Source: VFBF01 sp033764865 (lineage in GTDB: Bacteria; Pseudomonadota; Alphaproteobacteria; Caulobacterales; Aquidulcibacteraceae). From it: a DNA stretch of 64,000 nucleotides. The translations under genes and the position numbers were made by a program. The notes under the pieces are model-generated. The model saw only the letters and a list, made by a program, of their open reading frames with translations. It was not told the origin of the DNA and ran no database searches. Numbering within the stretch: position 1 is the stretch's first letter; each line of letters starts with the position of its first letter. Positions 8,901-16,451 of the stretch are shown here, in pieces. The DNA lies in NCBI GenBank assembly GCA_033764865.1, contig JANRIM010000111.1, forward strand, positions 62,001-126,000. Direction: 5' to 3'.

Positions 8901-9089
8901 GCGGAGTCCCGCCAGACCATCGGCGTTGTCATCGTGTTCGGCGTCACAGTCGCCACGATGCTCACGCTGTTCGTTGTACCCGTCTTTTACGATCTGCTTG
9001 CCCGCTTCACGCGCTCGCCTGAGGCGGTGGCGCGCGACATTGAACGGTACGAGAGCGAGGAGGCGGCGGCGCTCAAGCCCGCAGAGTAG
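5949..9089 (+). CDS. RND efflux pump permease (AcrB/MexF-like)
   Basis: A 1046-residue inner-membrane proton-driven exporter of the HAE1 type, with the usual two repeats of a large periplasmic loop plus six membrane helices. The start MSISDLSVRRPVLAAVFCLLV is typical of the shorter, non-AcrB branch. The TM4 proton-relay pair is present in GLVVDDSIVVLENI. A glycine-rich patch (LAGGGGGGANDVS) lies in the second periplasmic half. Substrates are unknown. It is translationally close to the adaptor (stop and start 6 bases apart) and ends 3 bases from a convergent cytochrome gene. Confidence 0.94.
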   Translation: MSISDLSVRRPVLAAVFCLLVIVFGGIAFTQLPLRELPDVDRPVVSVDVNYRGSSAQVVETTVVRVIEDQLSGIEGIDAINSTSRDGRGSINIEFDLSRDLEDAANDVRNAIDRARGQLPTDIDPPVVSKQDADADPIIWINLQSTNLDLVGLTDYAERNIVDRLSTLPGVASVRIGGSQRKALRIWLDADALAARALTVADVENALRSQNIETPAGYVESNERLYNVRTDRIFNSPEDFERMAIGGAADGVQVRLGDVARVEIAPEETRRMFRGNGQNQIGLGVVRQSKSNALEVANGVRREIEAISPNLPAGTSAVVAFDSTVFIAKAIEKVWETLAEAVFLVVLVIVLFLGSFRAAAIPAAVIPVCLVGAFALLAGFGFSINLLTLLALVLSIGLVVDDSIVVLENIQRRMDQYREPPAVAAMRGTRQVFFAVVATSAVLVAVFAPLLFVGGYVGRLFIELAVTVAGVVVISMIASLTLTPMMCSKLLKPVENESRFVRVVNRTLDGLRRSYRASLDVALQAKPVVFALFGVVLVGGWFLMQQLPSELTRPEDRGNLLINVQTPEGSGYEYTKRIMDDVERTLLTYVESGEATRVLVVSPGFGDQGANRFNSGFSRVFLADWSDRARSGDEIIGEMNRKLGEIPGAVVRVSMQNPLAGGGGGGANDVSIVLGGQDYAELADVADRTVARLRDNPNIIRPRMNYEPTNPRAIVDIDRERAAALGVSVQQIGRTLEATMGARRVNTITDRGREYYVFLQAERDERSELTDLTNKYVRSETTGALVPLSAVATFKTVGETGERRRLDRLAAVTIAATLGPGYAIGDALEAMESAARAEIGAQNITIGYQGAAKQFRDSTGAIVFAFAFALLIVFLVLAAQFESFVHPLVIMLTVPLAVAGGVFGLFLFDNSFNIYSQIGLIILIALAAKNGILIVEFANQLRDEGRSIREAVLEASDLRLRPILMTSIATVIGAVPLMIASGAGAESRQTIGVVIVFGVTVATMLTLFVVPVFYDLLARFTRSPEAVARDIERYESEEAAALKPAE

Positions 9090-9092
9090 CCG

Positions 9093-9578
9093 CTAGTCCG
9101 CCGTCGCCACCGCGAGGTAGGCGATGAGGTCGCGGCGGTCCTCCGGCGCGCGGATGCCCGGGAAGATCATGCTGCTCTGGGGCACAAGGTCGCGGGGGTT
9201 GGCGATCCAGGCGTCCAGCGTGGCGGGGTCCCAGACAATGGCGGAAGCCCTCAGCTCCGGCGTGAAGCCGGGGTACCCCGCCGCTTGGCCCGCCGTTCTG
9301 CCGATCACGCCATGGAGGCCGGGGCCTACGCCGCCCTTGCCGCCAGGCGACACCGTGTGACATGCGCTGCACTGGCTGAAGAGGCGGCGGCCATTCTCGT
9401 AGTCGCCCCGGTCGTACGGAGCGGGCAGCGCCCCGATGCGGTCGGCGATCGTCGATGGATGATGCGCCGTGGTCTCCGATGCTTTGGGATGTCCCGTGCT
9501 CGCCGGCGCCCCACGCTCCGGCTCCCCGCTACAGGCCCAGATGCAAAGGGCGGCGAGCATGGCTGACACACGTTGCAT
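9093..9578 (-). CDS. Class I c-type cytochrome, probably membrane-tethered
   Basis: A 161-residue monohaem cytochrome c. The haem site CSACH is at residues 70-74, and the likely axial Met is at 137 in PQSSMIFPGI, giving the order expected of cytochrome c2/c-551-like domains. The N terminus has a short hydrophobic segment ending IWAC at residue 16. This could be a lipobox, so the protein may be lipid-anchored in the periplasm, followed by a linker rich in Pro/Thr/His. It probably shuttles electrons between bc1 and a terminal oxidase, but no oxidase gene is nearby. It diverges from the MprF-like gene. Confidence 0.85.
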   Translation of the reverse strand: MQRVSAMLAALCIWACSGEPERGAPASTGHPKASETTAHHPSTIADRIGALPAPYDRGDYENGRRLFSQCSACHTVSPGGKGGVGPGLHGVIGRTAGQAAGYPGFTPELRASAIVWDPATLDAWIANPRDLVPQSSMIFPGIRAPEDRRDLIAYLAVATAD

Positions 9579-9634
9579 ATATGGGTCTCCGCGTCATGGG
9601 CACTTGCGCATGCCGGCGGACACGATCAAGGCGA

Positions 9635-9652
9635 TCCGCACACGTGCGCGGA
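9635..9652. promoter_or_regulatory. Near-perfect 18-base palindrome, possible operator
   Basis: The sequence tccgcacacgtgcgcgga pairs at 8 of 9 positions around a central cacgtg. It lies in the 92-base divergent gap between the cytochrome c gene and the MprF-like gene, 18 bases before the latter's ATG. Placement and symmetry suggest a repressor site; no regulator can be named. Confidence 0.3.
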
Positions 9653-9670
9653 CGCGACGCGGGAGCAGGG

Positions 9671-11314
9671 ATGAACGCGGGACTGGCGAAGGCGACAGGC
9701 GGATCGACGGCGCGGAACGTCTTCGACGCGCTGTTCCACCGCGCGCCGATCATCGCGGCGACGGCCGCGTTCTTGTTCGGAGCTGCGGCGTTGCTCGCCG
9801 CGGTGGTGTCGGTGACGCCGGCGATTCCAGGCCTTGGCCCGATCGAGGCGATCGCAGACGAGTGGCCGGCGTTCGCCGAGAGCATCGCCGGAGTGGTGCT
9901 CATGGCGTTGGCGATGGGGCTGCGACGGCGCCTCGACACGGCGTGGGCGGGCGCCACGGCGTTGCTGGGGTTCATCGCGGCGTACGCATTCCTGCGTCAC
10001 GAGCATCCTTTGGCGGGCGCTGTCTGCCTCGCCGGATGCGGCCTTCTTTTCGTGTCGCGCCGTGCCTTCTACCGGCATGCCGGGCTCAGCGCCCTGGTGC
10101 CGTCACGGCCTCTGTATCTTGCGATCGCGGCGGCGATAACGTGCGCGGCCATGGGCGCCATCCTGTGGGCTGCGGAGCGGCAGGGGTTTGCTGAGGCGCC
10201 GTGGTGGACCCTGTTCACCGATGGGCACATCGGGCGCGCCGGGCGGGTGGCGGCGGCGGCGGCGGTGGGGCTCCTGGCGATCCTGGTGTGGTCGGCCATC
10301 GTGGCGCCAGCGCGGCGCAATCCGCCGGCGCCGGGTCCCGAAGAGTTGGCGCGCTTCGACGGGCTCATCGCCGCCGGCGAGGCCGTCCGGGCTGAAGCGC
10401 AATTGGCGTTCCTTGGGGACAAGAGCTTCGTATTCGCGCCGGATGGATCCGCCGCCGTCATGGCCGCGCGCGCCGGTGCAAGCCTGGCCGCCATGGGAGC
10501 GCCCGTTGGACGCCGGTCCAGTTGGCCTGCCGCCCTTGGGCGGTTCCGCGAGGAAGCCGAGCGCCTAGGCCTTCGGCCCGTCGTCTACGCCGCTCCGCCC
10601 GACCTTCTCCCGGATCTGCTCGATCTTGGCTTCCGGATGGAGAAGATCGGGGAGAACGCCGTCGTCAATCTCAAGACGTTCACGATGGTGGGCACGCGGC
10701 GGCAACTTCTGCGCTCTGCGCGCCGCAAACTCGCCGAGCGCGAAGGGGCCACGCTCGAAATTGAGCCCGCCGGCGCCCCGGCGACGGTGATCGAGCCGTT
10801 GCGGCCTGTCTCCGACGCATGGCTTGCGATGCACAAAAGCACCGAGAAGAGCTTTTCGCTCGGACGCTTCGAACCCGCTTTCATGGCGCGAGGGCCCGTT
10901 GCAGTCGTTCGCCAGCGCGGTCGGCCGATCGCGTTCGCGACGCTGTGGACGACGCCCGACAGGGCATGGGCCGCCATCGACCTCATGCGCTACGACCCCG
11001 CTTCGGCGCCGCACGGAACGATGGATTTCCTCATCACGGAGTGCCTTCTGTGGGCCCAGAAGGCGGGCTTTGAACGGTTCGACCTTGGAATGGCGCCGCT
11101 GTCGGGCCTCGCGGAGGAGCCCAACGCGCCGTTGTTCGCCAAGCTAGGGCGCTTGGTCTACGAGCAGGGCGGGGCCTTCTACAACTTCGACGGCCTGCGC
11201 AAGTTCAAGGAGAAGTTCGATCCCGAGTGGGAGCCGCGCTACCTCGCCGCCCCGGGCGCTTGGTCGCTGCCGATCGTGCTCGCCGAAATCGCCCTCCTGA
11301 CGTCGCGTCCCTGA
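9671..11314 (+). CDS. MprF-like aminoacyl-phosphatidylglycerol synthase (short form)
   Basis: A 547-residue membrane protein. Residues from about 25 to 215 contain around six hydrophobic segments, followed by a soluble DUF2156/LPG-synthase domain (about 225-540). Recognisable pieces include FLGDKSFVFAPDG, a basic segment RRQLLRSARRKLAEREG, and KFKEKFDPEWEPRYL near the end. Such enzymes move an amino acid from aminoacyl-tRNA to phosphatidylglycerol, altering surface charge. Full MprF has about 14 helices including a flippase half; this form keeps too few for that. The ATG at 9671 is chosen because of the gggagcaggg ribosome site; the upstream extension of the frame is not protein-like. The amino acid used is unknown. 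Confidence 0.78.
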   Translation: MNAGLAKATGGSTARNVFDALFHRAPIIAATAAFLFGAAALLAAVVSVTPAIPGLGPIEAIADEWPAFAESIAGVVLMALAMGLRRRLDTAWAGATALLGFIAAYAFLRHEHPLAGAVCLAGCGLLFVSRRAFYRHAGLSALVPSRPLYLAIAAAITCAAMGAILWAAERQGFAEAPWWTLFTDGHIGRAGRVAAAAAVGLLAILVWSAIVAPARRNPPAPGPEELARFDGLIAAGEAVRAEAQLAFLGDKSFVFAPDGSAAVMAARAGASLAAMGAPVGRRSSWPAALGRFREEAERLGLRPVVYAAPPDLLPDLLDLGFRMEKIGENAVVNLKTFTMVGTRRQLLRSARRKLAEREGATLEIEPAGAPATVIEPLRPVSDAWLAMHKSTEKSFSLGRFEPAFMARGPVAVVRQRGRPIAFATLWTTPDRAWAAIDLMRYDPASAPHGTMDFLITECLLWAQKAGFERFDLGMAPLSGLAEEPNAPLFAKLGRLVYEQGGAFYNFDGLRKFKEKFDPEWEPRYLAAPGAWSLPIVLAEIALLTSRP

Positions 11315-11322
11315 GTCGCACG

Positions 11323-11982
11323 TCAGGGCGGCGCGAAGGCCCACTGCCGCGCCTTCGTCAGCACGTCCTCGAACATCGCGGCCGTCAGGCGACGGGTCTG
11401 GGTGTTGTAACGGCTGCAATGGTAGCTGGAGAACATGCGCACGGGTCCTCCGAGAGAGGTTTCGACGCCGTGGCCGAAGCGGGCCGCCGACGGCTTCAGG
11501 CCATGGACGCGCAATACTGAGTCATGGGCGATGGCGCCGAGCGCCACCACGGCGCGCAAGTGGCGGAGCGTTGCGATCCGCGCCGCCAGATACGGACGGC
11601 ACGTGGCGATCTCGGCGGGCGTGGGCTTGTTTTCCGGCGGTGCGCACCGGACGGCGTTGGTGATCATGGCGCCGACCAGCGACAGTCCGTCTTCGGGGTC
11701 AGCCGCATACACGCCCCGCGCAAGACCGAGCTTAAGGAGCGTTCCGTAGAGGAGATCCCCGGCGTAATCGCCGGTGAACGGACGCCCCGTCCGGTTGGCG
11801 CCGGTCCGTCCCGGCGCGAGACCGACGACGAGCAACCGTGCGTCTGCGGGGCCGAAAGAGGGGGCGGGGCCATTGTACCAGGCCGGTTCCCGTGCGGCGT
11901 TCTCGGCGCGATACGCCGTCAGCCTTGGGCAGAGGGGGCAATCGCGCGGCGCCTCGGGATCCGTTGTCGACGCTGGGGTCAC
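11323..11982 (-). CDS. Family 5 uracil-DNA glycosylase (UdgB-like)
   Basis: A 219-residue iron-sulfur uracil-DNA glycosylase for base-excision repair. Motif A reads GLAPGRTGANRTGRPFTGD, characteristic of family 5 (UDGb) rather than family 4. Four cysteines suited to a [4Fe-4S] cluster appear as CPLC (residues 15-18) and C-APPENKP...C in the middle. The C-terminal loop SYHCSRYNTQTRRLT corresponds to the UDGb active-site loop, with Cys where Pro is common. It starts with GTG at 11982, and its first bases overlap the stop of the NYN gene (GTGA), so the two are translationally coupled. Confidence 0.87.
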   Translation of the reverse strand: MTPASTTDPEAPRDCPLCPRLTAYRAENAAREPAWYNGPAPSFGPADARLLVVGLAPGRTGANRTGRPFTGDYAGDLLYGTLLKLGLARGVYAADPEDGLSLVGAMITNAVRCAPPENKPTPAEIATCRPYLAARIATLRHLRAVVALGAIAHDSVLRVHGLKPSAARFGHGVETSLGGPVRMFSSYHCSRYNTQTRRLTAAMFEDVLTKARQWAFAPP

Positions 11983-12578
11983 CGCGCCGCGTCCTCCCCG
12001 TCGTCATCATACCGGCCGGTCGTCGCCCGAGGGGGGCGGCCCAGCACGCCGACGAGATCGGACAGATCGAGGAAGGTGTCCGCCTGGCGTCGCAGGTCGT
12101 CGGACACCATGGGTGGGCTGGACCGCACGGTGGAAACGACGGTGACGCGGACGCCGCGGCGCTGGATCGCCGCGACAAGGGCGGTGAAGTCCCCGTCGCC
12201 GGAAAACAGGAGCGCATGATCGATGAAGGGGGCCAGTTCGAGCATGCCGACCGCAAGCTCGATGTCCATGTCGCCCTTGACGCGCCGGCGGCCAGATTGG
12301 TCGGTGTACTCCCGGGCGGGCTTGGTGATGAGCGCGTACCCGTTGTAGTCCAGCCAGTCGATCAGGGGCCGCAGCGGCGAAAACTCCTGATCCTCCAGCA
12401 GCGCGGTGTAATAGTTGGCGCGCACAAGGCGACAGCGGCTGCGAAACTCGGCCAGAAGCTTCCTGTAGTCGATATCGAACTGGAGGGCGCGGGCGGCGGC
12501 GTAGAGATTGGCGCCATCGATGAACAGGGCGGTGCGGTCTTCGGGGTAGACGATCTGGTCGAGCAACTGGGTGGACAT
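11979..12578 (-). CDS. NYN-domain (LabA/DUF88-like, PIN-fold) protein
   Basis: A 199-residue protein of the NYN/PIN-like superfamily, usually metal-dependent RNases. Acidic positions expected at the active site are seen in ALFIDGANLY (about residues 17-26), GDMDIELAVGM and LLFSGDGDFTALV. This matches the LabA/LOTUS-linked DUF88 proteins common in alphaproteobacteria. The C-terminal tail (about the last 25 residues) is charged and probably disordered. The ATG at 12578 is preferred because the family N-terminus begins shortly after it; the frame is open further upstream but lies antisense to folK. It is coupled to the downstream UDG by a 4-base overlap. Confidence 0.85.
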   Translation of the reverse strand: MSTQLLDQIVYPEDRTALFIDGANLYAAARALQFDIDYRKLLAEFRSRCRLVRANYYTALLEDQEFSPLRPLIDWLDYNGYALITKPAREYTDQSGRRRVKGDMDIELAVGMLELAPFIDHALLFSGDGDFTALVAAIQRRGVRVTVVSTVRSSPPMVSDDLRRQADTFLDLSDLVGVLGRPPRATTGRYDDDGEDAAR

Positions 12579-13083
12579 GGGCGCTGATACATCCGTTGAC
12601 GTGACTGAAAGCGGGCGGGCCTTGGTCGCGATCGGCACCAACATGCCTTTCGAAGGACTCGCCGGTGAGGCGCTCGTGCTGGCTGCGTTGGCGCACCTTG
12701 AGCGGGAGGGATGCCAGGTCCTCCGCGTTTCGGCCTGCCGAACGACGACGGCGTGGCCCGACCCCGCCGACCCGCCGTTCACGAACGCCGTCGCTCTTTT
12801 GCACGTGGGGGCGATGGCCGCGCAAGACGTGCTGGCCGCGCTGCTTCGAACCGAGCGGGCGTTCGGACGCGTTCGCACGGGCCCGAACGCGCCCAGGACG
12901 CTGGACCTCGATCTCCTTGATCTGGACGGCCTGGTCATTGAGCGAGAGGGCCTCATTTTGCCGCACCCTCGCCTTCACGCGCGGCGGTTCGTGCTGGAGC
13001 CTTTAGGGGAGGTGGCTCCGGCCTGGCGGCTGCCGGGCGACGGGCGGTCCGCCGCCGACCTGCTCCTGGGGTTGCCGGATTGA
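12577..13083 (+). CDS. folK: 2-amino-4-hydroxy-6-hydroxymethyldihydropteridine pyrophosphokinase
   Basis: A protein of about 168 residues that transfers pyrophosphate from ATP to 6-hydroxymethyl-dihydropterin in folate synthesis. HPPK motifs are present: VAIGTNM at the start of the domain, the acceptor-site region DPPFTNAVALL, RTGPNAPRTLDLDLLDLDG with the metal-binding DLDLLD, and LPHPRLHARRFVLEPL. The start may be ATG 12577 (used here), GTG 12571 or GTG 12601; none has a strong ribosome site. The ATG at 12577 shares the palindrome CATG with the start codon of the divergent NYN gene. Confidence 0.9.
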   Translation: MGADTSVDVTESGRALVAIGTNMPFEGLAGEALVLAALAHLEREGCQVLRVSACRTTTAWPDPADPPFTNAVALLHVGAMAAQDVLAALLRTERAFGRVRTGPNAPRTLDLDLLDLDGLVIEREGLILPHPRLHARRFVLEPLGEVAPAWRLPGDGRSAADLLLGLPD

Positions 13084-13115
13084 AGCCCTTGGATGGCCCT
13101 GGAACGGTCCGTGCG

Positions 13116-13144
13116 TTGATCGGGCGGGCCTTGCGCGCTATGTA
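13116..13144 (+). promoter_or_regulatory. Candidate promoter for rpoZ-spoT
   Basis: TTGATC (13116-13121), a 17-base spacer and TATGTA (13139-13144) sit upstream of rpoZ, with the ribosome site aggcagg (13164-13170) further on. The -35 matches four of six consensus bases; the -10 is weak. Spacing and position make it the best candidate in the gap, but it is unproven. Confidence 0.3.
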
Positions 13145-13179
13145 GGAGGTTCGCTCTCCCTCCAGGCAGGAATGATCTC

Positions 13180-13530
13180 TTGGCTCGCGTCACCGTTGAA
13201 GACTGCGTCGACAAAGTCCCGAACCGGTTCTCGCTGGTTCTGCTCGCGGCGCACCGCGCCCGCGCGATCTCGTCCGGGGGCGCCCCGCTGGTGGACCGCG
13301 ACCGGGACAAGGACCCCGTCGTGGCGCTCCGGGAAATCGCCGACGAGGCGGTCACGCCGCACGAGGTGCGCGAGAGCCTGATCACCCAGTTCCAGGAGGT
13401 CCAGCCTGCGGCGAAGGCCGAGGAGGAACAGGACCTGCTGGCGCTCGCCGCTCCCGTCGAAACGAGCGAGGAAGAGGTCCTGAAGGCGCTGCAGCTTGAG
13501 GCCGAGGCGCAGCGCGACGAGCGGTACTGA
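13180..13530 (+). CDS. rpoZ: RNA polymerase omega subunit
   Basis: A 116-residue omega subunit that helps assemble and stabilise RNA polymerase. The start is a TTG at 13180, chosen because it gives the canonical N terminus MARVTVEDCVDKVPNRF; the ATG at 13172 is in a different frame. Further family marks are LVLLAAHRARAIS and DKDPVVALREIA. The C-terminal third is acidic and Ala/Glu-rich, as in other alphaproteobacteria. It is followed after 3 bases by the (p)ppGpp enzyme gene, the usual rpoZ-spoT pair. Confidence 0.95.
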   Translation: MARVTVEDCVDKVPNRFSLVLLAAHRARAISSGGAPLVDRDRDKDPVVALREIADEAVTPHEVRESLITQFQEVQPAAKAEEEQDLLALAAPVETSEEEVLKALQLEAEAQRDERY

Positions 13531-13533
13531 CCC

Positions 13534-15747
13534 ATGCCGGGCGCGGACGGCGGCAGACCTGACGTCTCCGCCGCGCCGAAGCGGGCGCGATACCTGCGGC
13601 AATTCGAGCTCGTGGAGCGCGTGCGGGCCTATGATCCATCCGTCGACGAGACGCTGATCAACCGCGCCTACATCTATGCGACCATGAAGCACGGAAGCCA
13701 GAAGCGGCACTCTGGCGACCCTTACTTCGCCCATCCCATCGAGGTGGCGGGCATTCTCACAGAGTATCGCCTCGACGCGTCCACAATCGTCGCCGGGCTT
13801 CTGCACGACACCATCGAGGACACCGAGGCGACCCGCGAGGAAATCGCGCAGCTGTTCGGCGAGCCGATCGCGGAACTGGTGGAAGGCGTCACCAAGCTGT
13901 CCAAGCTGGAGGTCCTCGAAGAGCAGGACAAGCAGGCGGCGAACCTCCAGAAGTTCATCCTTGCGATGTCGAAGGACGTGCGCGTCTTGCTGGTGAAGCT
14001 GGCGGACCGCCTGCACAACATGCGCACGCTCGCCTTCCACCCAAAGCCGGAAAGCCGCAAACGCATCGCCCTGGAGACGCTGGACATTTATGCACCGCTC
14101 GCCCGTCGGATCGGGATGGACCGGATGTCCAACGAACTTGAGGAACTCGCGTTCGCCGAGGCCTACCCCGAGCCTCACGACGCCATCGTCTCGCGTCTTG
14201 AGACGCTGCGCGCAGCCCGTGGCGACGCCATTCAGCGGATTACCGAGGCGATCACGGAGACGTTTGAGGCCTCTCCCATCGCCGCGCGCATCTACGGTCG
14301 CCAGAAGCAGCCCTATTCGATCTGGCGCAAACTCCAGCGCAAGGCTGTGCAGTTCTCCGATCTCGCCGACATTTTCGCCTTCCGCGTCGTGGTGCCGAGA
14401 GACGAGGATTGCTACCCCGCGTTGGGGATCGTGCATCAGACGTGGCGGTGCGTGCCGCAACAGTTCGAGGATTTTGTCTCAAATCCGAAGCCGAACGGGT
14501 ATCAGTCGATCCACACCACGGTGATTGGCCCCGGCAATGTGCGGGTGGAGATCCAGATCCGATCCGAAGAAATGGACGAGTACGCGGAGGTGGGCGTCGC
14601 CGCCCATTGGCGCTACAAGAACCAGCGCTACGGATTTGACGCCGAAGGAGCCCGCGAGGAAGGCATCGACCCCCGCGCGGCCGTTCGTTCGCTCCTCGAG
14701 ATCGCCGAACAGGGCGGCGATTCCGAGGAGTTTCTGGAGCACGCCAAGCTCGATCTTTATCACGACCATGTTTTCGCGTTCACGCCCAAAGGCACGCTGA
14801 TCGACCTTCCCACGGGCGCGACGCCGCTGGATTTCGCCTACGCCGTCCACTCCGACATCGGCGACACATGCATCGGCGCCCGCATAAACGGGGTGGAGAA
14901 GCCGCTGCGCACGCAACTGGCCAATGGGGACGTTGTGGAGGTGATCTGCGCCGCCGAGCCGGCCCCTGTACCGGGATGGGCGTCGCTCACAAAGACCGGT
15001 CGCGCCAAGAGCGCGCAACGGCGCCTTGAGCGCCAGCAACGCCACGAAGAGTTCGTAAAGCTCGGCCGCGATCTCGTCGCGCACGCGCTCCACCGGCACG
15101 GTCATGACCTCGCCGAGACGGACCTCGAGGAAGCGGCTCAACGCCTCAACCATTCGTCGGTGGAGGAGCTTTTCGCAGCCGTCGGTGAGGGCGGCGTGAA
15201 GCCGAATGACGTCGCCTTGGCCGCTTTCCCCGCCCTGGCGGAGCGGATCAGGAACGAGCACGCGCGCGCGCCGATGAACCCCAAGAAGATGAGGCTTTAC
15301 GTGCGCGGCAGCGGCCTCACCCCGGGCGTCACGATGCACCTGGCGGAGTGCTGTTCGCCGATTCCCGGCGATCGCATCGTTGGCGTGCATGAGGCCGGCC
15401 GGGGCGTCGTGGTGCACACGATCGACTGCGAGCGTCTCGAGGTGCTGGAGGGGCAGGATCCCGAGTGGCTTGACCTGCAGTGGACGGAGAATGCGCGCGA
15501 CCACGCGCTCGCCGTCGGCCGTATCCGCGCTACGGTGGAAAATGGCCGCGGCGTTCTCGCAGCGCTCGCCCGCATCATCTCGGAGAACGAGGGCGACATA
15601 CTCAATATCCGCACCGTCCAACGGCGAAGCGATTTCTTCGATCTCGTCTTTGACATCGAGGTCGCCGACACCCGCCGCATGGCCCACATCCTGGCGGCGA
15701 TGCGCGCCAGCAAGGCTGTGCGGGAGGCCGAGCGCGTTCGGGGATAG
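13534..15747 (+). CDS. spoT: Bifunctional (p)ppGpp synthetase/hydrolase (RSH)
   Basis: A 737-residue Rel/Spo protein controlling the stringent response. In order: an HD hydrolase domain with H53, HD at 91-92 and ED at 95-96 (HDTIED), implying working hydrolysis; a synthetase domain with RIYGRQKQPYSIWRKL and NGYQSIHTT; a TGS domain (FTPKGTLIDLPTGATPLDFA); a zinc-finger-like region containing ECCSPIPGD; and a C-terminal ACT domain (RIRATVENGRGVLAALARI). Alphaproteobacteria generally carry a single enzyme of this type, often named rel or spoT. It follows rpoZ with 3 bases between. Confidence 0.95.
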   Translation: MPGADGGRPDVSAAPKRARYLRQFELVERVRAYDPSVDETLINRAYIYATMKHGSQKRHSGDPYFAHPIEVAGILTEYRLDASTIVAGLLHDTIEDTEATREEIAQLFGEPIAELVEGVTKLSKLEVLEEQDKQAANLQKFILAMSKDVRVLLVKLADRLHNMRTLAFHPKPESRKRIALETLDIYAPLARRIGMDRMSNELEELAFAEAYPEPHDAIVSRLETLRAARGDAIQRITEAITETFEASPIAARIYGRQKQPYSIWRKLQRKAVQFSDLADIFAFRVVVPRDEDCYPALGIVHQTWRCVPQQFEDFVSNPKPNGYQSIHTTVIGPGNVRVEIQIRSEEMDEYAEVGVAAHWRYKNQRYGFDAEGAREEGIDPRAAVRSLLEIAEQGGDSEEFLEHAKLDLYHDHVFAFTPKGTLIDLPTGATPLDFAYAVHSDIGDTCIGARINGVEKPLRTQLANGDVVEVICAAEPAPVPGWASLTKTGRAKSAQRRLERQQRHEEFVKLGRDLVAHALHRHGHDLAETDLEEAAQRLNHSSVEELFAAVGEGGVKPNDVALAAFPALAERIRNEHARAPMNPKKMRLYVRGSGLTPGVTMHLAECCSPIPGDRIVGVHEAGRGVVVHTIDCERLEVLEGQDPEWLDLQWTENARDHALAVGRIRATVENGRGVLAALARIISENEGDILNIRTVQRRSDFFDLVFDIEVADTRRMAHILAAMRASKAVREAERVRG

Positions 15748-15836
15748 CCGTCCGCGCTGGAAGGTCCAGATGAGCGTCACGCGGCGGGCGTGGCGCCTCC
15801 GTCGACGAATCCGCCTGTCCCTGTTAGGTCCGTGGC

Positions 15837-16421
15837 ATGACCGAAGCTGAAGTCCTTGAAGAATTCCGGGCGGCGGGAGCGCTGCTGGAAGGCCATTTCG
15901 TCCTATCGTCGGGTCGCCACTCGGCTGTCTTTTTCCAGAAGAACTTCATCTTCATGGACCCGGTGCGGACGGAGCGGGTGTGCCGGGCCCTGGCGGCCAA
16001 GGTTCTCGACCTCTTCGGGCCCATTGACGTGGTCGTTTCGCCGGCGGTGGGCGCCATCATCCCGGGGTATGAAACGGCCCGCCACCTCGCCGCGCGCTCG
16101 CTGTTCGTGGAGCGGGAGGAGGGGCGGTTTCAACTCCGGCGGGGCTTTGAGATCAGACCCGGAGAACGGGTCTTGATGGTGGAGGACGTGGTGACGACGG
16201 GGCTCTCCTCCCGCGAGTGTCTCGACGCCATCCGGGGGCATCCGGGCCAGCTCGTCGGGGCTGCGTGCCTCATCGATCGCTCCGGCGGAAAGGCCGACAT
16301 CGGCGCGCCCTTGGCGGCCCTCGCCCGCGTCGACGCGCCGAGCTACGCGCCCGACGCCCTGCCGCCCTCCCTCGCCGCGCTTCCCGCCGTCAAGCCCGGC
16401 AGCCGACACCTGGGCAGTTGA
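15837..16421 (+). CDS. pyrE: Orotate phosphoribosyltransferase
   Basis: A 194-residue enzyme converting orotate and PRPP to orotidine monophosphate in pyrimidine synthesis. The PRPP-binding motif is clear as VLMVEDVVTTGLSS, and the hood segment HFVLSSGRHSAVFFQK fits the OPRTase family. Length is typical of the Rhizobiales/Caulobacterales form. Its own short upstream gap of 89 bases follows spoT. It is followed 30 bases later by pdxJ in the same direction, suggesting co-transcription. Confidence 0.93.
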   Translation: MTEAEVLEEFRAAGALLEGHFVLSSGRHSAVFFQKNFIFMDPVRTERVCRALAAKVLDLFGPIDVVVSPAVGAIIPGYETARHLAARSLFVEREEGRFQLRRGFEIRPGERVLMVEDVVTTGLSSRECLDAIRGHPGQLVGAACLIDRSGGKADIGAPLAALARVDAPSYAPDALPPSLAALPAVKPGSRHLGS

Positions 16422-16451
16422 GATCGGCTGCGGGCCCTATACCGTCTTCCC

